A stretch of 64,000 bases of DNA from NCBI GenBank assembly GCA_024803745.1, contig JANJXV010000013.1, forward strand, positions 4,340,001-4,404,000, written 5' to 3'. Origin of the DNA: Megascapheus bottae. Lineage: Eukaryota > Chordata > Mammalia > Rodentia > Geomyidae. The position numbers and the translations under genes are program-made. This document shows positions 35,673 through 47,680 of the stretch, piece after piece. How positions within the stretch are numbered: position 1 is the first letter of the stretch; every line of letters begins with the position of its first letter. The notes below the pieces were generated by a model that was not told where the DNA came from, searched no databases, and was given only the letters and a program-made list of their open reading frames with translations.

Positions 35673-35875
35673 AGGGCCGGGAGTTTGGACTAGTGGTAGA
35701 ATGCTTGCCTAGCATCCACAAAGACCCGGGTTCGATTCCTTGGTACCACATACTTAGAAAAAGCCGGATGTGGTGCTGAGGCTCAAATGGTAGAGCTCTA
35801 GCCTTGAGAAAAATCCAAGGACAGTGCTCAGGCCCTGAGCTTAAGCCCAGGACTGGCAAAAAAAATAATAGAAAG
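35664..35875 (+). mobile_element. IDL-Geo SINE with 9-bp target duplication
   Basis: A full dimer at 35673-35866, B box GGTTCGATTCC intact near 35730. AATAGAAAG lies at 35664-35672 and 35867-35875. It landed in the A-rich tail of the preceding SINE, a common L1-type target. Confidence 0.9.
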
Positions 35876-35876
35876 A

Positions 35877-35945
35877 AAAAGAAATGAAGGAAGGGGGGAG
35901 GGAAGGAAGAAGGAAGGAAGGAAACGAAGGAAAGATGGAAAAGAA
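35877..35945 (+). repeat. (GGAA)-rich purine tract
   Basis: GGAA and GAAGG units follow the SINE tail. Probably expanded from it. Confidence 0.85.
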
Positions 35946-38179
35946 AAGGCACTGAGCCAGAAACAGCCAGGGGCTCACAATTTATTTCACCACTCTAATG
36001 CATGACAGTATCCCTGGGAAGTGATACCATGCCAATTGTGTTGGCAACATCAAAATGTAGAAACTGCCTACTCTTTGCCAAATTCATTTCTGTCACTGTT
36101 CTAGAACCATTTTTTGCACACCAACACATAGAAGTTTGATAAACGATTATTCTGGATTATTCCAACCATTGGAACTGAAATTGTGCATATGAAATGATGA
36201 ACTGGAATAATTTTAAATCAAGCTCATGACATAGGTGATTTCATGTCTCTTAACTGACATCCTCCACATCTTCATTCTGTACTACCTCACCAAAGAAAAA
36301 TTTCACTGGTTTTATTGACAGCTTAAACATGCGGTGAACAATGCTAGGAGACAAGCATATGCATTAACTGGAGAGTAAAATCAGAGAAAAATCACTAGTG
36401 TGATTTTTTTCCTACAAGTGCATTTTTCTTTGATTAATATTTACTGCCTTTATATCATTAAAATACAACCCCCAGTTCATCTCTTTCATTGTTCCATGCA
36501 TCGATGTAGACTTGGTCTCAAGTGTCTCAGTAAAATCTCATACCACATCTCATACACCTCATACCACATCTCAGTTTTTATTAGCGTTCTCCATGCTCAT
36601 TCACTAATTGTCTCAGGAGTAGCTAGATTGCTTCAGGACCTAAAGTTTCAGAATAATTGAAAGATAATGTAGGTGCAAGATCAGGATGTGAGCAATATTT
36701 TTGAGAACCAACTTGTTCCCTCACTGATCTTAGCAAATATTGTCTCTATGATTTCCATTCCTCATGCCCCTACCGAACTAGTGCTTTTGGCATATACCTT
36801 CTTCCCCAAATTTCCTCTCCTAGGACACCTACTAAGCATTTAGCTTTGCAAACTCCCTTCTATGTCAAAGTTTCCTATCAAATTTCATTGTAAAATTCTA
36901 ACATAGTAAAGATGTACAAGCACATATGCTTTGTCTAGAGAGTGACACATAACAACAAGATAAAACCTGGGATAAAATTCACCAAGCAGTAGAAGAAACT
37001 GGCTCTTATGGTCTAAGATAGTAGCCTTCAATGTTTCCATTCATGGTTGGTGTTCTCCGTTGCTTCTGGGCTGTGGAAAGTCAGGATATCATGGTGGGTA
37101 GTATGTAATCTCCTCAGGGCAGCTGGGATGGGGGGACACAGGGAAGGAGGGGAAGAGAGACCCACATCATATAATCTACCTTTCAAGGTAGACTACAGTC
37201 ATGCCCATTGAGAGTATGCCCACAATGATGAAAAACTTTGAAATAAATTTGTCCATTATCAGTCACTAGAGGAACCAAACTATGAACCAAGCATATGGAG
37301 AGAACAGTCCAGATCTTTACTATAGCAATTCTCCCATAAACTTTGCTATAAAATTATGCCAAGGTCTCTAAGCCTATCCTTCTGGCCATATTTTGGACCA
37401 CTTGTACTCATTTCCAGGTTGTATCATCATCCCCTTGATAACTCTCCTCTGTTTCCCCTGCATCACAACTTTCCCCTTGACTTGAGTACTAGTGTGCTCT
37501 TATTTCTTGTCCAGACGTGGGTTTCTTCTCCTGCATCCAGACTTTCCTCAAGAAACTCCACTTCTAGGTTGAAAACACTGAATTTACTTCTCCGCTTCAT
37601 ACTGAGTCAAGTCTGAACTTCCTGTGAATCTTAAGTCTCCCTATTAAATTACACTGAAATATAGCTGGAATGCATACAAACTCATAGTTCTTCTAGCTGA
37701 TGTTTATCTAGCTTTCTGTCCTTATAAATCCCCATTCCTTTCTGGCTATCAATTTAACGCATCATCCTATCTAGCCCATACTATTACTCACTCATGCCTT
37801 CAAGTCCCTGTAATATCATCAATATGAAGACCAGAGATTTTTAAGGTAAAGATGAGTCTGCATCTGGACCCATCCTTGACTAGGTGTGGACTCTGGTGAG
37901 CATTTGAAATCACACATTCTTTGTGAGATGCTCATCCTTCTTGTCTTCAGTCCCATCATTTTCACTCAGGAGCTGGACTATGAAGACTCGATGGGTTTTT
38001 TTTTGAGATTAAATAGATGGTTTTCAGTCAATGAATTATGTTTTATTGATATCTTTCCATTTTTACTCTTTCCTGTAGTGCAGAAAACACTCATAAGAAA
38101 TTATTTCAGTTTACATCCATCTTTGAATATTCAGGTGAATACTCTAAAGACAAGGAGAAGCACATAAAGCACTCCCCTT
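35946..38179. other. 2.2 kb single-copy stretch
   Basis: No gene and no young repeat. 36536-36572 is a short tandem repeat of a CTCATACCACAT-type unit. Frames at 37356-37616 and 37886-38167 have no recognisable domain and no splice context. Confidence 0.5.
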
Positions 38180-38490
38180 TTTTTTCTTGTGGTACTGGGG
38201 TTCTGGATGCAGGGCTTCACACTTACGAGGCAGGTACTGTACTGCTGAGCTACACATCCAGCCATTATTCACATCTGTCATTTTGAGACAGGACCTAGCT
38301 TTTTGTCAAAGTATTAATGTGGACTTGAATTTATCTGTTAGGCTTCTCACCATAGGGGGAGGATAGACAAATGTCCTAGCTTCTTCCATTCAGATGGAGA
38401 AAGCCAGAAAACCAAAGAAGCCCATTGCTCCTAATCTTAGCCTGTTACATACCTGGAATAACAGACGCCTAACACTACACTTGGCTGATG
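38180..38490 (-). mobile_element. Old ID-like plus B1-like composite
   Basis: An ID-like block in reverse at 38185-38265 (CTGCTGAGCTACACATCCAG), then TTGAGACAGGACCTAGC typical of a reversed B1, and a faint second B1 trace to about 38490. Confidence 0.5.
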
Positions 38491-39241
38491 GTTGAGTTTG
38501 GGTCTCACAGCTATTGTGGGGTGGCCTGGTACACAGCACTCCCAATCACTACCTCTTAAGTGGTCCAGATTTCTGCTAAGGTTTGAACCAGGTACTGGAT
38601 AAGATTTCTTGTTACTTTGGTGCTATGTAGAGCAAAGGTGGAAGGAAAAATAAGGCAAGAATGCTATAGAAGTGGTTCAGGTAAGAGAATAGAGACCTGA
38701 ATCCATGACAGTGGAAGGAAGGATGTCCTCTATGCAGCCAGTTTATCTAGTGTATCAGGAATGGGGGAATGAAGTTCCTTCACTGATTGATCCTCAGAGC
38801 CTCAAATAGGAGTGGACTGAGGAAGTCAAAAATAAATGAAAAAGTTAATAAAGGTAAAGAGGACATCACTTGCTAAGAAATAACATTTCTCGTAATGAAG
38901 AGTTAAAGAACAATTTCAGCCGGAAATTGCAGTTATTTATTCTGAACTAGTAGCACAGAGCTACAGGTGTAAGATTGGGATGAATTTGTCATTTTTGCCT
39001 CCGAGGCTCTTCTAGACTATATCTCATGCTTTAACAAGCTTGTAGACGAGGAATGAATTCTGCAAGTCAAATATTTGAATACGTTAGTGGAAGATAAAAT
39101 AAGATGCATGAGCAGCACTGAAAGATTGCAGGATGAAAACCCCTTAACATTGAGGTTGACCATGATTATCTTTATGGTCTTTTGTGGTTAATATGGGGCA
39201 GGGGAGGCTGAGAAGAGAACAGATGAAAGTCAATTACAAAA
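38491..39241. other. Single-copy stretch with a weak L2 trace
   Basis: About 38610-38740 has L2-like A/G-rich phrasing (AAGAATGCTATAGAAGTGG) but is not conclusive. No gene. Confidence 0.4.
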
Positions 39242-39497
39242 TGGGTATAAGTGGCTTACAATTGGAATCCTAGTTACCCAGGAGGCTGAAATCTGAAGAT
39301 GAAAGACCAAAGCTAGCCTGGGCAGAAAAGTCCCCAATGATCTTATCTCCAACTTACCAGAAAACCAAAGCAAAACAAAAAAAACATGAAGTAGAATGAT
39401 GGTTCAAGTGCTAGAGTGCTACCTTGAGCAAAAAAAAGCTAAGGGACAACACCAAGCCTCTGAGTTCAATTCCCTATACCAAGACAAAAATAAAAAT
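39242..39497 (+). mobile_element. B1-Geo dimeric SINE
   Basis: B1-like half (GGAATCCTAGTTACCCAGGA), linker (GATCTTATCTCCAACTTACC) and Geo half (GGTTCAAGTGCTAGAGTGCT, then CTGAGTTCAATTCCC), with A-rich expansions. Confidence 0.82.
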
Positions 39498-40129
39498 GAG
39501 TTGACTGTGGGTAAGACCTATGATAGACTCACAATATATAGAGAAGGAAAGGGAAAGGAAATATCCTGGGTCTGACTGATGAAGGTGAATGAATAAAGGT
39601 GCATGCAATCAACACGAGAGGTGAACCAATCTCATTGTGCATCCTCCTGGTTTGTAATGTGATTTGAACTAATAAGGATGCTGAACAGAAGTTGCAGGAA
39701 TCACCTGCTAATTCCAACAGAGGACACGGTGAGGATATGTTGGTGGTAGTTGTCCTCAGTAATTATAGGAGGCTGAAATGTGTCTGACAGGCAGAAGAGA
39801 AATAGCAGCAAAAACACCAGCAGGAGGCAATAAATACACCTTTATCACAGTTTACTGAATCTCTGAACTTAATTGCATTTCTTGGGGAAGGGGGGTAACT
39901 TTTTTTTAGAACATATTTCAGGACTGACTCAGAACCAGCGGAGTAGCTGGCAGTGGTCTCATCAGGTCAAGAGCTTCTAAGAATATTATTTTTTTGAATG
40001 TTGTTACAGCTTGAAGAAGCCTATTCAAGTGTATTAAATTTGTCAACTCAGGTTTTAGGAATCTGAAAGGACAGTAAATTCTATCTATATTTATTTCCAG
40101 TTCTTTAGTTCTCCAGTGCATCTGTAATC
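39498..40129. other. Single-copy stretch, no gene seen
   Basis: Nothing recognisable. Short reverse frames near 39529-39717 and 39918-40121 look like chance. Confidence 0.45.
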
Positions 40130-40364
40130 ATTGTTGGATGCTTTTTATGGGGTTTGAACTTGGAAATGTGTGCTCTTGCTTAGCACTTTTACTCATCACT
40201 GGAGCTCTAGGATTTGGGCCACCCTTCTATTTCTACCTTTTTCTGGTTTATTGGAGATAGGAGTCTCTGGGACTTATCTGCCCAGGCTTGCTTTGAACTA
40301 TAATCCTCAGATCTCAGCCTCCTGAATAGTCTCTTATGTGGCATGAGCCACTGGTGCCTGGCTC
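40130..40364 (-). mobile_element. B1-Geo dimeric SINE
   Basis: Ends CCTCAGATCTCAGCCTCCTG and CATGAGCCACTGGTGCCTGG, the reverse of a B1 5' end, with the Geo half at left, more decayed. Confidence 0.78.
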
Positions 40365-41217
40365 AGATAGGAATACAGTAAGGTGATCTCATCACAGGAC
40401 TTGAAACACCTGATGATTCAGCTGAGTCCCAGACTGTGTCTTTGCTTATCTACAGAGACCATACATCCCGTTCAGAGCTTGAGCATCTGACTACACTAAA
40501 GATTATTTCTCATTAGAGACTATCTCTGATGCTAGATGGGTGATTAAGTTAATTTATAGGTTTTACAGTGTATTTTGTACACCCACACTAATTTATCCTT
40601 TCATGCTTTCAGTGAGAAAGGTTCTAAATGTCAGAAACCCACATCCAGGTCAGTGAGGATGGAAGCCATGAATTTGGTGTGTTGGAAACAATGCCTGCAC
40701 CCCCATTATAGGTGGGGTGTGGCTGTGGGAGTGGCTGCTTGCTGACAAGAGGACCCTTCACTTTGCCACACATGCACTAGGGATGTCTGTTAATTGTTAG
40801 CTCAGAGCATAACAGCCCTTCAGCCCAAGAGGCACCCACAGCTTAGTCCCCTGTATGGAGCTCCCTGTGGTCTTTAGAACATGGCCAGGCATCAAGCTAC
40901 TATGAAGGACAATAGCCACTCGTGTAACTTTGTGAGATCCAGTTTCTCCATAGCAGGCATCTTCTTCTGATTTTCATGCATAGCGAGCAAGCTTCTCAGA
41001 AGCATCTACAGTCACCTATTCCATTTCTGCCCACAAATCACTCTGGGAGAATAGATTGCTTCTTGACTCCTTGTAAATTCCCATAAATACTTATTGTTGG
41101 GAATCAAACCATGCAGTTACTAGAAATCTCTTCTTTATGACTTGGCTTGCATCTGACATTAACATGGTTTCCTTCTTAAAGAAAGCCAGTCATGATGAAT
41201 GGGTGTTTGTGTGGTTA
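40365..41217. other. Single-copy stretch, no gene seen
   Basis: Somewhat more GC-balanced around 40640-40900, but without a supported frame or CpG cluster. Confidence 0.45.
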
Positions 41218-41712
41218 ATTCATTTAGTAGGTATCATTGCATATATATTGTATACTAGAAATTGCTGCAATGTCCTTGTTCTAAAGTCATGAACAAAATA
41301 GACAAAAATCCCAAATATCATGAGTTTACATTGCAAATGTCAAGTAATAAAAGGAACATAATTTTTACATCAGGATGGAATATGCGTTCCATGGAGCTAA
41401 CAGCAGGGCAAGGGTTGGGAAGAGGTGTATGTGTGTGCACACACGCACGCATGCATGTGTGTCTGCATGTGCTTCGGGGAAAAAGGAGAGAAAAAAAAGA
41501 GTGAGAGGAGAGAGAGGGACCTCCCATTTTAAAGTGGGTTACTCGAGAAGGGCTCTCGGAGAAGGTGATATTGCATAAGTTTGACAGGAGCTGAGAGGCC
41601 AGATCACAGAAGACAGAGGAAATAGCATGTGAAGTGCTTTGGAGCTAGAGCATGTTCGTTGTTTTTCCAGGCTGGTGTGTCAAGTACAATGAATGAATGT
41701 GAATATAATAGT
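41218..41712 (+). mobile_element. L2 fossil with embedded TG-rich tract
   Basis: GAACAAAATAGACAAAAATC and ATGAGTTTACATTGC match L2 order; CGGAGAAGGTGATATTGC and ACAGGAGCTGAGAGGCC follow. A degenerate TG/CA and purine tract at 41425-41520 interrupts it. Confidence 0.65.
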
Positions 41713-42444
41713 AAATGAGCACCTGTTGCATAGATAGGAATATATTACGTGCCTCTCCCTGAAATACCTAGTAATTTACCTGCAAAGACTTGATGGCCCG
41801 CTTCTTGAGTGGATTTCCAAGTCAGGAAAATTGTCAAATCAGGTGTTTTGCAAATCAATGATCATCCCTTTATTCATTGACTTTGGTTTCATCAGTGCAT
41901 TCTTCAATAGATATTTATTGAGTGTCTCACTTCTGTTTACCTTCACAAAATAGCTACTGTATTCTAAAAAAATACCTTATCTAGATTTAAAAATACCTTT
42001 CACACTCTCATAAAGTAGTTACTCTCGTGCTGTCATACTCAGATGAGGAAACTTATGCATCAAAGGTATTTTCAAACATGGTGTCTGCCTTCCAAGAGCT
42101 TATTACCTTACTAGAGCTTTAAGGTACACACCTAACTTGTACCTTTAAGTACTGCTGTTCAGCCAAGTTGGAAGAATTTGAAGTGGCAAGTACCAATTCA
42201 TTTCATTCCTTTTTTCCCCTTGAAAATATGATTATGGTGACAGAATTTCTCAGATGCTCATTGTGTATCTGAAAAACCCAGGCTTGTATCAAAGTCCTGA
42301 AGCCAGTCCTTTTCTTCCCACAAGAAAATACCACATAGGTAAGAGGCACTTCTTTCTCAAGTTCTGAAGAACTAAACAGCTTCTGGAAAACAAAACTATG
42401 ATTTTACCATTCCATTTCAGCTTCACTTTGGCTTTAAGTTTCAT
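41713..42444. other. Single-copy stretch with weak MIR/L2 traces
   Basis: TAGATATTTATTGAGTGTCT near 41910 and CTCAGATGAGGAAACTTATG near 42039 recall L2 and MIR phrases. No gene. Confidence 0.45.
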
Positions 42445-42612
42445 AGAGCTTTTCCTTCTTTCCTCCCTCCCTCCCTCCCTCTGTCCCTCCCTCCCTTCCT
42501 CCCTTCCTTCCTCTCTCTCTCCCTCTCTCCCTTCCTACCTTCCTTCCTTCCTTCCTTCCTTCCTTCCTTCCTTCCTTCCTTCCTTCCTTCCTTCCTTCTT
42601 TCCTTCCTTCTG
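42445..42612. repeat. (CCTT)n and CCCT-rich pyrimidine tract
   Basis: About 165 bp of CCTT, CCCT and CTCT units, with about fifteen clean CCTT repeats at 42537-42598. The apparent poly-Ser/Pro and Lys/Glu frames here are repeat artefacts. Such mirror-like polypyrimidine tracts can form triplex DNA. Confidence 0.95.
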
Positions 42613-42826
42613 CTAGTACTGGGGCTTGAACTCAAGGCCTTTCACTCCTCTCTAGTTGTTGTTTTTTTTTTTTTACTAAATGCTTCCATTTCTTGCTTTT
42701 TGCTAATAAGTTGGAGTTAAGAGTCTCGTAGACTTTTCTGATAAGGATGGCTGTGAACTGTGATTCTCAAATCACAGCCTCTTAAATAGCTTGGATTACA
42801 GGCATGAGCCAATGGCACCTGACTTA
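42613..42826 (-). mobile_element. B1-Geo SINE, decayed right half
   Basis: TAGTACTGGGGCTTGAACTC at left, T12 in the middle and ATAGCTTGGATTACAGGCAT then GAGCCAATGGCACC at right. The pyrimidine tract abuts its 3' end and may derive from its tail. Confidence 0.7.
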
Positions 42827-42939
42827 TCTTTCTAAGAAAAAATGTACATGAAGATATTCACTAATGTTTCATCAGAAAGTTTGGAAAGAGAGTATATATA
42901 TTTGGAAAACAACAATGTGAACTTTAATCATTAAATCTG

Positions 42940-43200
42940 ATGATTCATCTCATTGAAAGCACCTTTCCAGTCACCAATTATTTATGCTACTTGCCAGTTA
43001 ATCTATTTTAAGAAATAAACTTGGTCCGTCTGCCTATTATCACTTACTAATTATGTCAGTCACTTTCAATATCTAATAATTGTCTGGATTTCACCATTTA
43101 TAAAATGTTGCATCAATGCCACTGGGACTGGGAGGAGGAGCTGGAGAGTTTAATTAACTGATAAATAATTGAAGAACACTTTGCCACCTAAAATTCTCAG
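42940..43200. promoter_or_regulatory. Candidate conserved non-coding element
   Basis: Repeat-free and rich in homeodomain-type motifs (CAATTATTTATG, CTAATTATGTCAG, CTAATAATTGTC, TTAATTAACTGATAAATAATTG). Judged by motif density only. Confidence 0.3.
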
Positions 43201-43591
43201 AACACTCTTAAGGATTTGATGTGACTTCTGTGCAGAGTTGAGTTACAGAATGCAGCAGTTGCCAGTGTGTTAAATGTAGAAGAGAAGGACATATGCTGAA
43301 TTATATATGTATTTTCTTTGAGAGTAAAGTGTTGAGTGGGTTTATTTGTGTGTAATACATCAAAAGCACCATTAACAATTAGCAATGAGCATGGGATATT
43401 TTGACTTTTTTTATTAACTAATTACCCAATCAACATCAACCATTGACTAATAGGGGGAGCAATAAGTAATTTTGTTGGTTACTTAGAAGGGAAAACTAGC
43501 ATTATTTGGTTTTTTTCCTTACAATGTGCACATACTAAGTCATTCATAGTTAGAAACTGTTCATTTTGCCCTTTTCTTGGATTTGTTTAGT
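43201..43591. other. Single-copy stretch, no gene seen
   Basis: AT-rich unique sequence. Confidence 0.45.
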
Positions 43592-43812
43592 GTTTTTGAG
43601 CGGGTAGTGGGGCTTGAAATGAGGATCTCATGCTTATTTAGCTGGTGCTCTACCACTTAACAAATGTCTCCAAATCTGTTTTCTGCTGGCTATCTTAGAG
43701 AGGGAGTCATGTGGACTTTCTACTTTAGCTTGTATGGAATCAGGATTTTACAGATCTCAGTCTCCTGAGTAGCTAAGATTTCAGATGTGAGCCATTAACG
43801 CTTATCTTTGTT
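43592..43812 (-). mobile_element. ID-like plus B1-like composite SINE
   Basis: GGTGCTCTACCACTTAAC (ID or Geo side, reversed) at left and CAGATCTCAGTCTCCTGAGT then AGATGTGAGCC (B1 5' end, reversed) at right. Confidence 0.65.
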
Positions 43813-44141
43813 TCTTGGGGCAGAGCCTCAGAGTGGAGCCCAGGCTTCTATGTCGGAGGCCTCCTACAACTCTGTCCTGATTTCCTCCCAAAGCCCTGGG
43901 TGCACTCTGTGTGCTCACTGCTGAGGTTATGAAGTCTAGCTGCTTTCCCTTTCAGTCCCAGGGGTGACGAGAGACAAGCATGCCCTATGACCATTGAAGC
44001 TTCAGCAACACCACAGCTCAGTTGTCCATGTTTCCTGTTAGAATAAAGTCCTGCTCCTTGGCAGGACAATATGTAATTGACTGGATGGTTCATATTATCT
44101 GGAATGTGAGGAATGAATCTGGGATTAGAGAAGACTTGAAT
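43813..44141. other. GC-balanced single-copy stretch
   Basis: An 81-codon reverse frame at 43848-44093 shows no known domain. I see no gene I can support. Confidence 0.45.
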
Positions 44142-45705
44142 TGTAAAGTGAGCTATTTTTCATATATTTTTATTGTAATTAATTGAAGGGTTACATTATA
44201 TTCACCAGATAGAGGGTGCATTATTTCACAAATATTGATACCCTTTCTCATGTCATGGTGCCCATTTCCCTTCCCCCTCCCCCTGCTCATCTTGATTTCC
44301 CCCCTTCCCTATCCTATTTCAAATAGCCAATTAAACATATACAAAATATATCAGATAACAAGGTGAAATATTGTAACAATATGAGATAACCAAGGGACAG
44401 CAAAAGAGATGAGAGATAACATAGTACATTAAGGACAACAATCACTCATTATATGGATTTTGTTTCTATATCCTGGAGGTCCTTACATTTACCGTCATAC
44501 TATATGGCCTTATATCTCTAGATTTTGTACTATTGTGAATCTCTGCTAGGAGAGCCCAAGGTTTGTACTGATTATGACAAATGAGGGAAACCATTGAGCC
44601 TATGTTCCTTTGAGTCTGGCTTACTTCACTTAATATGATTTTTTTAAGTCTTTCCATTTCCTTACAAATGGGGAAATATCGTTCTTTCTGACAGCAGCAT
44701 AGAATTCCATTGTGTATAAATACCATATCTTGTTTTCCACTCATCAACTGAGGGACATCTGGGTTGGTTCCATATCTTTGCTATGGTAAATAGTGCTGCA
44801 ATGAACAGCATTGTGCTAGTGGATTTTGTATGTCCTTGTTTCTGTACGATTGGGTAAAGGCCAAGTAGTGGAATTGCTGGGTCAGAGGGGAGCTCTATGT
44901 TTAGTCTTTTGAGGAACTGCCATACTGCTTTCCATAGTGGTTGAATGAGTTTGCACTCCCACAAACAGTGTAGTAGTGATCCCTCCTGGCTACATCCCCT
45001 CCAGCATCTGTTGTTATTAGATTTCTTGATCCTGGCCATTCTAACTGGAGTTCTAAGTGGAATCTTAGAGTTGTTTTGATTTGCATTTCTTTTATGACCA
45101 GAGATGTTGATCATTTCTTCATGTGTCTATAGGCCATTTTTATTTCTTCTTCAGAGAAGACTCTCTTTAAATCTTTGGCCCATCTTTTAATGGGATGGTT
45201 GTTTCTTTGGAGATTAGTTTTGGAGTGATTCAATTTTTTGAGCTGTTGATATATTTTAGATATGAGGCCTTTGTCTGTTGTATGGTTAGTGAAGATTTTC
45301 TCCCACTCTGTAGGCTTTCAAGTGAATTTGCTAGCTATGTCTTTTGCCATACAGAAGCTCTAGATATTAAACCACAGACCCTTGGCCACCTAATCTTTGA
45401 CAAGGGAGCAAAAATTATAGAATGGAAGAAAGACAGCCTCTTCAACAAATGGTGCTGGCAGAACTGGTTAAGCACCTGCAGAAAACTAAAGTTGGATCCT
45501 TCTTTGTCACCCTGCACTAGGATTAACTCCAAATGGATCAAAGACCAATGGATCAAAGCTGATACACTGAAAACTTTACAAGAAGGAATTGGATATACAC
45601 TAAGTCTCCTTGGCACAGGTCGAAATTTTCTTAATAAGGACCAAGAAACACAACAAATCAGAGAAAGGCTGGATAAGTGGGACTGCATTAAACTGTAAAG
45701 TGAGC
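44142..45705 (-). mobile_element. Twin-primed L1 with exact 12-bp target duplication
   Basis: TGTAAAGTGAGC flanks the insertion at 44142-44153 and 45694-45705. 44154 to about 45357 is the 3' part on the minus strand: tail, 3' UTR (C-rich near 44270-44300) and ORF2 C-terminal coding ([19 protein letters not shown] region near 45060-45130). About 45360-45693 is plus-strand ORF2 from just upstream ([20 protein letters not shown] near 45385-45445). Compared with the 17.4-17.7 kb copy, the two parts meet with about one base missing. A 167-codon plus-strand frame at 45195-45698 only crosses the inversion by chance. Confidence 0.93.
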
Positions 45706-46735
45706 AGATTGTCTGCAGTGTCTAAGACTCTCAGAGGCAGTGACATGAGAAAGTTTTTTTTTCAGTAGATGGCCTGGGCTGTTATGAATGATGTGAGACA
45801 TCTCTCAGAGACTCCCCTATGACATTGGAATCTGATGATAACTGGGTGATAACTTTATTCCTGTGTCACTAAAAAAAATTATCACTATCACCACAGCAAA
45901 GTCTGGCAGTCTTCCAAGATCTAGAATTGGCTTTTGCTAGGATGTCATGGGTTGCCCAGTTTTTATGTCTTACATTACAGAAAATTCAGACTTCAGAAGC
46001 AAATGCATACAGGTGTGGATACTTCCTACATAGGAGAGTGACCAAGTTCATTTCTCAGAGATGCAGTTCTAATTCTGTGGTGACTGGGATCACTAAATTG
46101 TTGTGAACGTGTATGTAGAATGTGGGTATCTGTGAGAGGAAATGGGGATGGGGAGGACGAGAGAAACTTGTAGTGATTTGTGTATAGCTTCTGGTAGATT
46201 TCCTGGGATGGGCTTTCTCTTTATAGTCTTGTGGGAGAGATGAGTGACCTCAGAATAATAACAGTGGGCTACTTAGAGATACTGGACACAAGTATCTTCC
46301 ATGTGTAAGAAGAGAAGAAGGCATTGTGACTCAAAAGTCTTCAGCTGAGAGACAAAAGTCCCCAGCTTGATTTCATTACTCTCTCACTCAAGATGAGAAT
46401 TTGATCAAGTTATTTACTTTGTAATACAACCATATACCTTAAGTGTTCTATAATTTGGCAGATAAAAATTTAAGAAAAAGAACACACATTACAGTTGTGA
46501 AATTAGTTACAGGTCTATGTAAGGGGCTCATGCAAGTGAATGTAAATATGCCTCTAAACTTGTGGTATAAAATAATCTTCATATTATGCATCTAGTAGGA
46601 TATTTACTGAGTATGTTGATAATAGATGGATATATATTTATTAATATGACTAAAGTTTAAAAATGATATGAAAGGAAGGGGAGGACAGTGAAAGAAATAA
46701 TTGACTTGATGTTTTAAATAAAGTTATTCTGTAAA
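45706..46735. other. 1 kb single-copy stretch
   Basis: No gene or young repeat recognised. Confidence 0.45.
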
Positions 46736-46850
46736 CTGGACATGATGGCACATGCCTGTAATTCCAGATATTTTGAATGTGAACATCAAGAAAATTATGT
46801 TTTGAGGTTAGTCCAGCCAAAATATTCCCAAGTACTATAAAAAAGCTCTT
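46736..46850 (+). mobile_element. B1-like monomer
   Basis: GACATGATGGCACATGCCTG then TAATTCCAGATATTTTG is B1-like. The right half is not visible. Confidence 0.65.
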
Positions 46851-46987
46851 TTAGTTTTATACAAGGCAATACACATATAATATCAAATGAATAGACATTC
46901 ATTTTGCATGTATACCCTGAGTAATATGGTGGACACAGGAAAAGCAGTATTCCTTGTGCAAATAACAAATATACACTATTTTCTTTT

Positions 46988-47680
46988 CTTTAGTGATACT
47001 TGTGATTCAACCTAGGGATTCATTTGCTTGGCAGATGCTCTAGCACTTAAGCCCTGCTCCAAGATTTTTTTCCATATATTTTTTATTGTGATAAATAGAA
47101 TATCTATCTGATATTCACCAGATAGAAGGTACATGGTCCCATTTCCCTCCCCCCTCCCCCCTCATCTTGTTTTCCCCTCTTCCCTATCCATTTCAAATAA
47201 CCAATTAAGCATATATAAAATATATCAGATAGCAAGGTGAAATATTGTAACAATATGAGATAACCAAGGGACAGCAAAAAAGATGAGAGATAACATAATA
47301 CATTAAGGACAACACTCACTCATGATATGGCTTTGTTTCTGTATCCTGGAGGTCCTTATGTTTAGCATCATACTATATGGCCTTCTGTATCTAGATTTTG
47401 TTCTATTGCAAATCTCTGCTAGGAGAGCCCAAGGTTTCTAATGATTATGACAAATGAGGGAAATCGTTTGCTCCAAGATTTTTTTCACAGCATCGTTCTT
47501 AGACCAAAGTCCTACTACCTATGCCTCCTGCCTACCTGGGTTTACAAATTTGAACTACCAGGTCTGGTTTTGGCTGAGAGGTAATCTTGTCAACTTTTTG
47601 CATGGTCTGTCTTCAAACTGTGATCCTTTAGAGCTCCACCTATTGAACAGTTGATATTATAGCTATAAGACATCATGCTT
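46988..47680 (-). mobile_element. Old ID+B1 composite SINE split by an L1
   Basis: Left piece 46988-47072: reversed ID-like block (GATTCAACCTAGGGATTC, GATGCTCTAGCACTTAAGCC). Right piece 47469-47680: reversed B1-like blocks (CTACCTGGGTTTACAAATT, TTCAAACTGTGATCC). The L1 at 47073-47468 sits between them. Confidence 0.65.
47055..47486 (-). mobile_element. 5'-truncated L1 with exact 18-bp target duplication
   Basis: The L1 spans 47073-47468: T-rich tail, 3' UTR with C-rich tract (47140-47180) and the first few ORF2 C-terminal codons near 47465. TGCTCCAAGATTTTTTTC occurs at 47055-47072 and 47469-47486 without mismatch. No functional coding content. Confidence 0.95.

Noticed and set aside
36536..36572. 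Possible CRISPR-like or regulatory repeat array
   Set aside because: Only two to three imperfect 12-base units in mammalian DNA; a simple tandem duplication.
42398..42635. Ser/Pro-rich and Lys/Glu/Arg-rich frames on the two strands
   Set aside because: Translation of the CCTT/CCCT pyrimidine tract.
44662..45114. 150-codon minus-strand frame
   Set aside because: This is the L1 ORF2 C-terminus of a truncated, inverted copy.
45195..45698. Longest open frame, 167 codons on the plus strand
   Set aside because: Its second half is L1 ORF2 and its first half is the reverse strand of the same L1 across a twin-priming joint; it is not a gene.
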